DNA of 64,000 bases from Pyrenopolyporus hunteri (taxonomy: Eukaryota > Ascomycota > Sordariomycetes > Xylariales > Hypoxylaceae), in the NCBI GenBank assembly GCA_902806595.1, contig CADCXC010000018.1:596278-660277 (forward strand). The letters run 5' to 3'. A program made the position numbers and the translations under genes. The notes below the pieces were generated by a model that ran no database searches, was not told the DNA's origin, and saw only the letters and a list, made by a program, of their open reading frames with translations. Shown here in pieces: positions 11,029 through 21,931 of the stretch; within the stretch, counting starts at the first letter, position 1; each line of letters starts with the position of its first letter.

Positions 11029-11877
11029 CTCGGGGGGCCGGCTCGATGTGACTCAGGCAGAAAGTTGTGGGAGTGCCGCGAGTATGTTGAAAAGACGCCG
11101 GAAGGGTAGAATCGCGCAGAGTTGAAACTAAATATGTTAGGTACTCGGGTAGGTAGACAGGTAGGTTTACTCGAAGTAATCTTCTTAAATAATTCTAGCC
11201 GAAGGGGGAGAAACCGAGGAATCGTACCTGGATCTTAGTACCCGTCAATCGAATCAAAAGTTGTAGTTGAGACGACGTGCCCCCGCGCAACAGGAGTTCC
11301 ATGCGACAAATTGCTGATAGAGGAAATATTTCTTATCGTCTCCCGGAATCTTTATCTTTATCGTAAGTGACTGTACGATAAATGTACCTATTGTATAATA
11401 CAAACACATGCATACAGTGGACTAGGCTGGACGCATAGGTACCTAACCTACCTAGGTTAGGTTCAGACAGCTAGGTACATGTTGTACCGTAGTAGGTGCT
11501 GGGCAGGGTAGGTACACGGGTACCTACCTACCTACTTACTCCATGTCCAGGTAGGTTGTTGTTCTATTGTACCTACCGTAGTACCTAACTGCCCGCAGCT
11601 TTGGGATGCTACTTCCATAAGCCTCTTATACCCCACCGTAGAAAGCTCTCGAATTCATCGCGTCCGGTCCTAAAAAAGATCAGTCCCAAGTGGTTCCCAT
11701 TCCAATGCTCGCACAACAAAGCTGACTTCTGCCTTCCATTATCACGACTTCGTTCGTTGTCCCTTACACGTAGCGCCGAATATTTCACGAAGACCCTTGG
11801 TAGACGACTCTGAGAATATAATTCATCGCGTTTGCGCCACGCAGTTACCGTCTAGAGCTAAGTGACATTAGCCCGAC
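11029..11877. other. Bidirectional promoter region, dense in TACCTA/TAGGTA
   Basis: 849 bp between the divergent Rpc34 and Sti1 genes. No gene was found. The stretch 11437-11590 is dense in TAGGTACCTA-type palindromes and single ACCT/AGGT units. The STI1-proximal part may contain stress-response sites, but I could not assign any with confidence. Confidence 0.5.
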
Positions 11878-13941
11878 ATGGCCTCCGTAGATGAGCTTAA
11901 GGCTCTAGGCAACAAGGCCATCGCCGACAAGAAGTTCGACGAAGCCATGTAAGTGCTCGTTTAGCCAGTGCGGTTTCTGTACTTAGCTGAATCGTACCTA
12001 ATCCCCCCAACTTCCTTAGAGCTGCTTGCGCTTAGACTCTTACACCTATACTAACGCTCCTGTACTAGCGATGCCTTCACCAAGGCTATCTCCATCGACC
12101 CAGACAATCATGTTTTATACAGCAACAGATCCGCTGCTTACGCCTCCAAGAAGGACTGGGCCAATGCTCTGAAGGACGCCGAGAAGACTACCCAGATCAA
12201 ACCAGACTGGCCGCGGGGGTGGGGTCGCAAGGGTGCAGCTCTGCACGGCTCCGGTGATCTCCTTGGCGCCAGTGACGCCTACGAGGAAGGCCTGAAGCTC
12301 GATCCAAACAACGCTGGCTTGAAGAGCTCTCTTGCCTCCGTCAAGCGCGCCATAGAGCAAGAAGCCGGTACGTATACACCACGATTTTTTTCTCTTCCCT
12401 TTTAACATCTAAACCCCTTTTACGCTGTCCCGCATCATTAGTACGCTAACCCTATACAAGGTGCCGGGTTCGACGGTGACCCCAGTGGCGGACTGGGCAA
12501 GATGTTCAACGACCCCAATCTTCTCCAGAAGCTGATGAATAATCCCAAGACGAGCGGCTACTTCGCCGACCCGTCCTTCATCGCAAAAATCCAAGCCATA
12601 CAGAAGAACCCACAGAACACCCAGGAGCTGTTCAGCGACCCTCGGATGATCCAGGTATTGGGAGTCCTGATGGGTATTGACATGCATATGGGAGGGCCCG
12701 AAGACATCCCGGGCGCCGCCAACGCCGCCGCATCCTCTTCCGGTGCTAAGGAGGCCGAGGAAGACGTTGAAATGACGGATCGCACCCCGGCCGATTCCGC
12801 ATCCCAGTCTAAGCCTGAGCCGGCTAAGGCTCCGGAACCCGAACCGGAGCTAGATGAGGAAGAGCTAGCTAAGAGAAAAGCGAAAGAAGAGGCCGACAAA
12901 GAGAAGGCTTTGGGAACCGAACACTACAAGAAGCGCAACTTTGACGAGGCAATCAAGCATTATAGCAAGGCTTGGGAGCTGCACAAGGACATCACCTATC
13001 TCAATAATCTGGGCGCTGCTCACTTCGAAAAAGGCGACTACCAGGCCTGCATCGACGCCTGCACCAAGGCTATCGAAGAGGGCCGCCAGATCTACGCCGA
13101 CTTTAAGATGATCGCCAAGTCGTACGCGCGTATCGGTACAGCCTACGAGAAGCTGGGAGACCTCACGGCCGCAATCGAAAACTATCAGAAATCTTTGACC
13201 GAACATCGGACGCCCGATACCGTGAACAAGCTTCGCGCTGCCGAACGCAGAAAGATCGAGGAAGCTAAGAAGGCTTACATCGACCCGGAAAAGGCCGAAG
13301 AGGCCCGCGAGGAAGGCAACAAAAAATTCAAGGACCAAGACTTCCCCGGCGCCGTCGCCGCTTACTCCGAAATGATCAAACGCGCCCCAGACGATCCTCG
13401 AGGATACAGCAACCGTGCGGCTGCTTTCGTCAAGCTATTCGAATTCCCAAGCGCCCTCGACGACTGTAACATGGCCATCAAGAAGGATCCAAAGTTCATC
13501 CGCGCGTACATTCGCAAGGCACAGATATACTTTGGCATGCGCGACTACTCAAAGTGCATCGACGCCTGCAACGAGGCTGCGGCCGTGGATAGTGAGCACT
13601 ACAACAATGCTAACGCCCGGGAGATCGAGCAGCAGCAACAGAAGGCCCTGCAGGCCATGTATGCCGCACGCGAGAATGAGACGGAGGAGCAAACCCGGGA
13701 GAGATTGATGAAAGACCCCGAGGTAAGTATCAGAACCGTCTTAGCCACCCCAAGCACAAGTTCTACAATTGACTCACACGCACTCTAGATTATGAGCATC
13801 ATGCAGGACCCTGTCATGCAATCCATCCTCCAACAGGCCCAGTCCGACCCAGCAGCACTGCAAGAGCATATGCGCAACCCGAGCGTGCGTTCTAATATCC
13901 AGAAGCTAATTGCTGCCGGCGTCATCCGGGTTGGGCGGTGA
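11878..13941 (+). CDS. STI1: Hsp70/Hsp90-organising co-chaperone Sti1 (HOP)
   Basis: Four exons (11878-11948, 12069-12367, 12461-13722, 13789-13941) encode 594 residues; yeast Sti1 has 589. Sti1 passes clients from Hsp70 to Hsp90 in the cytosol and inhibits the Hsp90 ATPase. Domain order is complete: TPR1 (about 1-110, starting MASVDELKALGNKA), DP1 (about 137-195, with NDPNLLQKLMNNPKTSGYF), an acidic/charged linker (about 200-265), TPR2A (about 270-380), TPR2B (about 404-510, AREEGNKKFKDQDFPGA) and DP2 (about 545-594, ending MRNPSVRSNIQKLIAAG). TPR carboxylate-clamp Lys/Asn/Arg positions appear intact. The last exon encodes almost exactly DP2. Confidence 0.96.
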
Positions 13942-14650
13942 GCATGAAAGGTTTATCCGATAGTTACGATATTCATAACCCATCTGTATCTTGCCAATTC
14001 GTATGGCAACCGGTCGCTAGTACGTCAGGCGCCGTAGCATTTAATGGCATCTGATGGCATTGCAGGGCATCGCAGAGCTGTACTCTAATCGCAATTAACG
14101 ATACAGGCGTTAACAAAAAAAAGCAGAGATGGATCGGGAACGAGGGTAAATGAATTTACGTTTATTAATGAACTGTAGTATTGCAAGCTCAAATTCATCT
14201 AATTTACCTATGATTCCACATAATTAGGTACCTAGGTACCTACCCCCCCAAGCCATCGTCACCCGAGGAAGTATCTCTAGGCCGACGATGATACATAGGT
14301 AGGTAGGTATCTACGCACTACCAGCATAAAATAAATAATTACCATTTATATGAAGTATGGATATGTATCTAGGTGGGTAGGTGCTTATGTGTTTCGTATG
14401 CGCCTATTCTGTATGAAATATCACATCAGTGCTATTATCTATCATCCTATATGTCAAGTTTCCGCCAGGCTCAACCCCAACCCAATCTTAAAGTGGTTGA
14501 GAATATAAGGTCGTTCGGTCGGGGTTAAATTAGTCTAGGCTTAGTCCAGTCTAGGTGGGTTTTCTTTCTCTCTTCGAGATAATTCCGTACGCCTCAGTCG
14601 TGACACCCGGTAGCGTCTCTCTCGTCGCTATTTCTCCTACGGCAACATCG
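13942..14650. other. Intergenic between convergent genes, no gene seen
   Basis: Spacer between STI1 and the minus-strand copper transporter. It has TAGGTACCTAGGTACCTA (about 14226-14242) and further TAGGTAGG copies (about 14297-14310). No coding frame. Confidence 0.5.
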
Positions 14651-15411
14651 TCAGCCTTTGTAGCCGGATCTTCTTTCCTCTGATTCGGGACTTTCTACTA
14701 ACCGGGACCCTCTCCGTTCCCACCGAAAGGTGAAGAAGCCGATGAAGGCACCGATAATGATACAAATGATAATATATCCGTTGTAATACATAGCAAGGAG
14801 CATAATCCAGTAGGCTAGAGCAAAGTGGAGCGTATGCAGTAAAGCCCGGATGGCTTGTTGCCAGACGCTAGGCCGAAACTTAGGGGCACGGGCAAGAGTT
14901 AGGTTGCGATCTTTCGGGATGAGGCCCCTACCTATCGTATCCGAGGAGTTGTCCATTGCAGCCGCAGTGATCATGTCCGTTGTCTCCCGATGCTTACGAG
15001 TCAGGTGTTGGTCGTAGGTCCCGGCGGAGTAGCGTAGAAATTCAAGCAGGATTACAAGAACCACCACGCCCATGCAAAGAGCAGCGAACCCACCGCCCGA
15101 CTTAATCTGCCACGATTCTGAGAGGAAGCATGCGTCGATCGTATTCCAGTTCCAGAGCATCTAGCATCACCAGCCTATTAGCGAGGAAGGACGGGGCCTA
15201 CAATTTGTCTTGGTGGAAGCGAACGTCTTACTGAGATCTTACAAGCTCCACCCTTCATTTGCGCATTTCCCGTCTCTCCCATGCCACCCATTTTCCCTAT
15301 GTCCTCACCACCCGCAGTGGTGGTCGGCTTTGTAGAATAGAAGGTTGATGGCTTAGAAGATTGGGTCGGGTATTGAGAGCCCTTCATTGACGACGTAGAC
15401 ATGCCGTCCAT
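14651..15411 (-). CDS. Ctr-family copper transporter
   Basis: Two exons (15411-15232 and 15160-14651) around a 71-bp intron encode 229 residues. Ctr proteins form trimers that import Cu(I) across the plasma or vacuolar membrane. The N-terminus has Met-rich copper-binding groups (MDGMSTSSM, MGGMG) and then CKISMLWNWNTIDACF, the fungal Ctr3-like signature before TM1. TM1 is near residues 85-107. TM2 contains the diagnostic MxxxM (MLLAM), and TM3 has GxxxG (GAFIG). A cytosolic loop of about 60 residues links TM1 and TM2. I chose the ATG at 15411 because the Met-rich domain starts there. An in-frame ATG at 15480 would add 23 residues without motif value. Regulation by copper is likely but no site was identified. 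Confidence 0.9.
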
Positions 15412-16055
15412 GTTCCCGAGATAGTTAATGATACAGCAGCTTGGAATCTCTGAAATAGTTAAGGGGGAGGAATGCAACAATATAGACTGTTAAAAGCAAA
15501 TTGGACGTGTAGCATAGGAGCAAAATCTTCTCGCGGTATGCGTAAGCCCGTAATCGATCCTTTATTCGATGTACTCGGTCCTCATCCTCACCATCAAGGG
15601 GACAAAGGGGCTACTTTACCGTAGGTATACTACGTATGTAAACATATTCGTAAACGATACCGGTATCCTTGAAAGCCGATGTCTAGACAAGAGCCTCTGT
15701 TACCTAAAATAGAATCTATATAATTTAGCTTTTTCTAATGAAAGAAGCGAGATTGTAGCCACTTACCGAAAGCCAAGCGCAAAATTCCCTCAGAAAGCCG
15801 GGTCCATAATCCTTGATATCTTTTTAGGCGAACGTAAACGATCGGCCACCAAGAATCTTTGGAAGATTTCTCCTTCTCACTTTAGCAGGGAAGAAATGAC
15901 GATATCGCAATTGTTAGGGGCCGTGCTGAGCTATATCTTATAATATATTAGTCGACGCGGAGGGCTGTATCGCACGCTGATTATACATATACCTAGACAT
16001 CACTCATTATTTTCCGTGTGTCTATCCGGTACGTACATGGTCCTAAGTATTTTTT
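15412..16055. other. Intergenic, no gene seen
   Basis: Promoter and 5' leader of the copper transporter (minus strand) and 3' UTR of the following minus-strand regulator. No coding frame or clear regulatory site was recognised. Confidence 0.5.
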
Positions 16056-18723
16056 TCAGTCTCCCGGAAGCTCGAATCCATTCATAACGACAGTGCCGTA
16101 ATCGCCTGGGCTATCAAAGAAATTCTGATCCATACCCCAGCCCTCAAAGAAGTCGTTCGCCCCCCAAGCACCGGGATCCCAAGCGGCGAGCAGCGGCTGC
16201 GTAGGAGCATCTACGCCTGAGGGTATATGCCAACTTCCCCCGACGCTATAGCTACTAGTACATTGGCCTCCTCCAGCGATACCAGTATCCGAGGGTGGCT
16301 CGGGTTTGTGATTCTCGCTACCCACCGCGGCTACCATCTCAGCCCACCGCTCTAGTTTTGTGCGCGTACCCCGGAGTTTCTTCGCGGCTACTTTCCAGAT
16401 ATCATTATCCCAGACGGCGCCGTCTCGTTTTTCGCTAGCCTCGCGGGCTTCCTCGAAACGCGTGACCATGGCTTGCAAGATGCTCGGAGCGTCGATTTGA
16501 AGCTCGGGCTGCGAGAGGAGGTGAGACCTAATGGTGCGGACTGCGGCGGGGATAGCGGGATCGATGTCCTTAGCCCTGATCGCTGCCGCGGAGACCAGAG
16601 CGGCACCACCACAGCTAGGATCGTTCCGGACGATTTGTGGGGCCGCCGAGCCCATCGCCGTGACCGAGCCAGGCGTGAAATTAGGTTCAGGGCTTAGGAG
16701 CTTATACCAACGGGTCAGCATTATTACGGCGTTAATGAGCTGTGCGGATACCGGCATCGGCAGGACGAAGTAATCCGTAACCTCGATGGACAGCCAATAC
16801 TCGAACCAACATTTGAGCGCGGAACCGGACCTGTAAAAGGTATCGAGGGAGGAGGAGGAGCTTGAGTCCAAAGATAGGGAGGCCAGCGAGTCCGATATCT
16901 TCTCCAAAAGCGTTGCATCGATCCTCGGCGGCTCCCACAGACGCAGCAAAGCCGTGTTAATGTGGCACGTCATGAGTTCTGTCATATTTTCCTTGTTAGC
17001 ACTACGGTTCACTGGACAAGGAAGCCTGTGTGGGTAGCAGACTATTTGACCTAAGACGCTGAGGGAGTGATGCTTTAAATCTCTCCAGCTCGGCGTGGAA
17101 CACGCCAGAATATGCGCTCACGGGCGCGCGGGCAACGCCAGCTGGGTCGTTCGCATCATAGTCCTTGGCATGCAGTTGAGCAATTCGCTCTGAAAGGTGC
17201 TGAATACGGACTAGGTGAACGAGGAGTAGGTCTGTCTCGTGCTCTAGATCGGCTTCGAGCTCCTTAAGACATTGGTCGATATAAGCCGTGTACTTGGGGG
17301 GCTCGATCCTCTGAAATGCAAAAGATGCGCTGCTTCGAATAAGCGTTCTTGGATTCTTTACGCAAAGATGGCCCATCTCGCATTCCTTTTACCGAGCTAG
17401 GTAAATATTGGCAGCGCTCGTTATCACTACTTACATTGAGGTCATGTACCAGACTCCACAGAGCGCTCTCCTTTCATCGTTCGTCCTATTTATAAGGGAC
17501 TCGGGAGCTGATAGTAACGTCCTCACCTTCTCTTGTGTCTCAGGGGGCTTATTGATGCCGAGATCCGCTACCAAGCTGTTCGCTAGCGCGATTAGATTGT
17601 TCATCTGCGCGTGCATCATGCAGTGGTAGTGGTAATAACCCAAGATCAAGAGGATCGATTGGAGCATCTCCAGGGATCGCTCCGAGCGCATCAGCATCTG
17701 TTCGGATATGTGTCTCATTAGGAAGTAGTTCTGATACCTCATCGAGCTAATATTCCGATACGACGCGACCATGCGGATCGTGGCGAATAGGAAAGGGTGT
17801 TTGACTATTAAGTCGGTTGACGTAAGGCCCGATGGAAGTATTACAAAAGGGTAATTCGGGACGAGACCGTTCACAAAGGTCGACAATAGGGCATCGTCGG
17901 ACTCAGGAAGAATGGGGCTCCCACCCGCTTGAGTACGACAGGCGCATATGCGAGGAGCGTGCTGGTTGTAGGAACCAGGTATCGCATCTGTTGGTTCATC
18001 ACCGAGGCTTGGGGCTTGGGCCTGCGCGTTAATGCTTCCCTGCCTCTCGTTCTGATGTGGCACCGCCTCTTCAGATCCCCTTGAATGCGATCGAGTCGGT
18101 CCAACTTCAGAAGTCCGTCTTAGCGGAATAGGCACCTCCCCAGCGTTATTGGTCTTGATAAAATCGACAAGGCTGTTGAGCCTTTCCTCGAGCTGTGCTG
18201 TCTTCCTAGGGCACGATTTCCGCCGTCAGCCTTTTCATTCGATTTTCTTTCTCGATTACCGACGCACGCCTAACATCAGGACCAGCCAAGGCATGCATGA
18301 CCTTCTCCCTACATACCAGGTACCCCAACGGGTGTATGGGAGACAACTACAGCCAAGGACGGGCGCGTTCCATTGCCGCGTAGGCCCCAAAGATACGGGC
18401 CCCTAGTAGTAAATAGTCACTCACGATGGTCTAGCTTGCCGCTTCTTTCTCGGCTTGTGTACCTGGCCAGCACAATCTTTCTCTAGCCGTTCGCACCTAA
18501 ATCCCGAGTTTGTTGTTAGTAAATTCAATGAATACCTCGGATATGCCAACTTCAGGCCCCAGATTGGGCCTTAGAAAAAGATCATATGAGAAGGATGAGA
18601 CACTCACCTATCACATTTTGCGCCTGGTACGTTACTCGAGCGCAAGCACTTGGCTTTTGCAAGAGCGCACGATGAACACGCAGCTCCCCATTTAGCGGTA
18701 GCGGCGTTCTTAGGTCTGTCCAT
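16056..18723 (-). CDS. Zn2Cys6 transcription factor with fungal regulatory middle domain
   Basis: Five exons (18723-18608, 18496-18425, 18205-17435, 17332-17043, 16978-16056) encode 723 residues. The N-terminus carries a complete binuclear zinc cluster, C16-x2-C19-x6-C26-x10-C37-x2-C40-x6-C47, split by intron 1, then a basic stretch (HKPRKKRQAR) and a short coiled coil (KTAQLEERLNSLVDFI). The middle domain of fungal regulators follows: FATIRMVASYRN, LQSILLILGYYHYH, DERRALCGVWYMTS, FQRIEPPKYTAYI and LMTCHINTALLRLWEP. The C-terminus is Gly/Ser/Asp-rich with acidic-aromatic activation-like sequence. The intron at 16979-17042 uses a weaker donor (GTCTGC) but has a perfect GCTAAC branch site and restores the domain. 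It is divergent from the MFS gene 0.56 kb away, so it may control that transporter and the monooxygenase beyond it. Confidence 0.88.
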
Positions 18724-19285
18724 CAGTATCGCGAGAAGACACTGCTGTCCTGGAGGCTGAATATTGCCCAATTACCGGCGGACTTTCAAGCTCTGAGCCG
18801 CAAGCCGAGGTGAGAATAACTGGAATTAGGGAGGACTTCATGTACGGATGATCGCGGTAGGAGAACGGAGTTTAGAGATATTCTCCGATTCACGGACTCC
18901 ACTCGAACCGTTATTGCTACGACGCTGGCGTCGCTTCAAATAGCAAAAAAGTGGTACGGTTAGCCTAAAAAAATATAGCTCGCTAGAAGAGCACATTGAT
19001 TGGTACCTATGCAGTCTAATAAGCTCTTCGTCATGGTCGGACTTTTACGGTGAACGCCGGAAGGCCGAAGTAGCAACTCAAGCGCAAGAACGAGACGTAG
19101 CGACCGGCTCCTTCGAGCGCATATCGGTCTTCGTGCCGAGTAGCACGACAAATTGTATAAATTACTTTCAACATGTCCCGATACGGCTTGAATGGGCTGC
19201 GGCTCCAGGTCTATTTACCCCGGTTCCGAATAGCCAGTTAAAGGCCAGTCGACGGCTTATACGCTTTATCGCCCAGTCTTCCGTG
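18724..19285. promoter_or_regulatory. Shared divergent promoter of the Zn2Cys6 regulator and MFS transporter
   Basis: 562 bp between two divergent start codons. It is comparatively rich in CGG/CCG triplets, the half sites read by zinc-cluster regulators, including a spaced palindrome at 18866-18887. An ATG at 19133 in the MFS frame could give a longer N-terminus. Confidence 0.45.
18866..18887. promoter_or_regulatory. CGGAG-N12-CTCCG palindrome, possible zinc-cluster operator
   Basis: A perfect 5-bp inverted repeat with a 12-bp AT-rich centre, equal to CGG-N16-CCG. It lies inside the divergent promoter, 143 bp from the regulator start and about 400 bp from the MFS start. Inverted CGG triplets are the classic target of dimeric Zn2Cys6 proteins. 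Function is inferred only. Confidence 0.25.
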
Positions 19286-21349
19286 ATGGCTCACAAACGG
19301 CCAGATCTGGGCGGCCTTAACTGTCGAGATGTCGAACACGGCCTCAATATAGACGAGCCTAACTCGGAATTTCCTAAATGTAACAATCCAGGGGAACACG
19401 CTGGTGACGACACTAATATAATGCCCCAAACGTACGGCGAGAATGAATCTCAAAATGTTGGCCCTCCGCAAATGAGTGGCTGGCCGTTCTATGTGTTGAT
19501 TGCATCCGTCACGTTGGGTGTTCTCTTGATGGCTTTTAATGCTACCGCGTTGGGAACCGTAAGAAGAACTATGGTATTCCCCTCAGGACCTGTCTCCGCT
19601 CACACTTCTCGCAGGCTATCCCCGCAATCACGGCCGAGTTCAAAACCGTGAACGATGTCGGGTGGTATTCTTCAGCGTACCTGATAGCGAAGTAAGCTTC
19701 AGCGAAGAACTCTCTTCCCACCACCGCTATCGAGCAGCTGACAGCTAACAGGTGTGGCATAGCTGCGCCATGGTACCCTTCGCTGGGAAACTATATAAGT
19801 CATTCCGGATCAAGCTTGTATTCGTGACCTTCATAATCATATTCGAAGCCGGATCCCTGATTGCCGCATTATCAACATCTTCCACAATGTTGATCATCGC
19901 GAGGGCGGTAAGTGGAATAGGAGGCTCCGGTATCCTCAACGGCTCATCCACCATCGTCGCCGCTACTGTACCAATAGCGAGACGCTCTTTCTTGAACGGT
20001 ATCATACTTGGTTGCTTCGGCGTGGGCCAGGCAGCCGGACCTTTAATCGGCGGAGCCCTGACCCAGGGCCTCACATGGCGCTGGTGCTTCTACATGTGAG
20101 CGAGACATCACTGAATTTAGCGTCGGAGTTATAGCTGACTTTCGCTTAGCAACCTACCAGTAGGCGGCCTAGTTGTCTTCTTATTTGTCTTTATAGTCAG
20201 GCTACCCGTCTCGAGACTTTCCAAACGGACTCCCTTTAAGGAGCGAGTTATGGATATTGATTTCGTCGGCTTCGTCGGTTTCGCCGCGGCCTCCGTGATG
20301 GTTTTAATCGGCCTTCAATGGGGCGGCACCGAATACCCCTGGAATTCGTCGACGACGATAGGGCTTATCTGCGGCGGAGTGGTGTCGTTCGCGGTTCTCG
20401 GAGCTTGGTTCGCATACAAGGGGGACTCAGCCCTACTGCCGCCTAGGATGTTGAACAACCGCATAAATACGATGATCACCATCACCTCGTTTCTACAGAG
20501 CGGCGGATCCATAAATGCGTTGTATTGGCTACCTGTCTGGTTCCAGGCGATCCGGGGCGCGGATGCCTTGCGGAGCGGCATCATGATTCTTCCTCTCATA
20601 CTGTCCCAACTCGTCGCGTCGGTGATATGCGGTGCCCTTGTCCAAAAGACCGGCTATTATGTTCCGGAGGTTGTCGCGGGAAATGTATTGATTGCAGTGG
20701 GGGCCGGCTTGACGTCGACCTTCTCTCCGGCTACTTCTCTAGGAGAGATCATAGGGTACGAGATCCTTATGGGGGCCGGCCGAGGCTTCGTTTTGCAACT
20801 GGTGGGTGAACGTGCCTCGACGAGAAAAGTAACGAGGAGCTAGAACACACACGCTAACCGGGATGTTGACGCAGATGGTGACCGCCATACAAGCCAACGC
20901 ACCCAGAGAAGACACCTCGGTAGCGACCGCATACGCAATATTCTCTCAACTACTAGGCGGCGCTATCTTTTCGGCTGTCGCAAAGACCATCTTCACAAGC
21001 TCTATAGGAATAGGCCTCGAAGAATTCGCCCCGAACGTCGATCCAAGCGTGCTTATTAACACGGGCGCAACAGATATCGCCAGAGTTATCCCAGCCAACG
21101 AGTTACGGGGAGCTCTATTGGCGTATAACAAGGCGATTAACCACGTGTTTGTAAGCAACTCCACCTCGTTTTACAGCGAGCGCCGGTTGACTAGTCTATT
21201 AGTATCTCCAACTTGCGGCGGCGAGTTGCGCGTTCCTGACTTGCTGGGGGATGGGGTGGACGAATCTGAAGGATGTAAAGGAAGAGAAAGAAACACTCGA
21301 AAAAGAGGAGGTTGAGGTGGCACAGCGGTCTCACGCGAAGGGCCAATAG
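19286..21349 (+). CDS. MFS transporter, DHA2-like (14 TM) drug/metabolite exporter
   Basis: Six exons (19286-19558, 19615-19691, 19763-20095, 20150-20801, 20875-21150, 21203-21349) encode 585 residues. After a hydrophilic N-terminus of about 65 residues, TM1 begins at GWPFYVLIASVTLGVLL. Family features follow: WYSSAYLIANCAMVPFAGKLY, a motif-C-like Gly-rich stretch (AVSGIGGSGILNGSSTIV), GQAAGPLIGGALTQ and WRWCFYINLPVGG. The C-terminus after the last TM (FLTCWGMGWTNLKDVK) is charged. This is the pattern of fungal proton-driven exporters of the 14-spanner class, often found in secondary-metabolite clusters, at the plasma membrane. The substrate is unknown. A start at 19133 is possible but adds an unconserved segment. 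The short last intron (52 bp) restores the C-terminal TM. Confidence 0.9.
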
Positions 21350-21931
21350 GCCCGTAGTCGGATGATCGATACCTACCGTATATTCAGGGCTGCCCGGATT
21401 CGAATCGTTCGATGATCATTACGAAATGCCACTATAGATCTAAGTATGGTTAAGCGAGCACCCATCCCCAAAGGCCAGGATTTACTGAACCTCGCTCTGT
21501 GATTCTCTCCTATATCCTTGATTGGATTCCACGTTCTGTAAACGTAGATCGATTCTAAACATTCCCTAAATTTCTATTTGTTGAAGAGGTTAGCTGGTTA
21601 CCTTATGCACCTACCTACCCAATTGACATGGCATTACAAAGGCGGCTTAGTGTTGATTTATCACGACTTAGGTAGGGAGGTATAGGGAGGTAGGTGGGTA
21701 AGTGAGTTGCGCTTTGAATATACATAGTATGATAATTTAAGGTGGGCTATTCCGTTTCAAGGCCAAGCACCTGAGGTTAGGTAGGTGGGTAGGGTACCTA
21801 GGTACCTACGTATAGTGGGAATATCAACAAGGGTCCTGCTAGGACCGAACCTCAGCAGGACCGAACCTATTATTCGTTTCTGTTGAATACCTAAATCCGC
21901 AAATCACGGCCACGTTTACAATAGGGGTACG
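21350..21931. other. Intergenic, promoter of the monooxygenase gene
   Basis: No gene was found. It contains TAGGTAGG/TACCTA clusters (about 21600-21620, 21670-21700, 21778-21808) and, close to the monooxygenase start, a repeated AGGACCGAACCT block (separate entry). Confidence 0.5.
21833..21868. promoter_or_regulatory. Direct and inverted repeat upstream of the monooxygenase
   Basis: AGGACCGAACCT occurs twice (21841-21852 and 21857-21868). An 8-bp inverted repeat GTCCTGCT/AGCAGGAC (21833-21840 and 21854-21861) overlaps them. Position, 64-99 bp before the ATG, suits a promoter element or 5' UTR hairpin. Function is inferred. Confidence 0.25.

Noticed and set aside
21385..21425. GGATTCGAATCG, resembling a tRNA T-loop
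   Set aside because: No matching T-stem, acceptor stem or anticodon arm could be folded around it on either strand.
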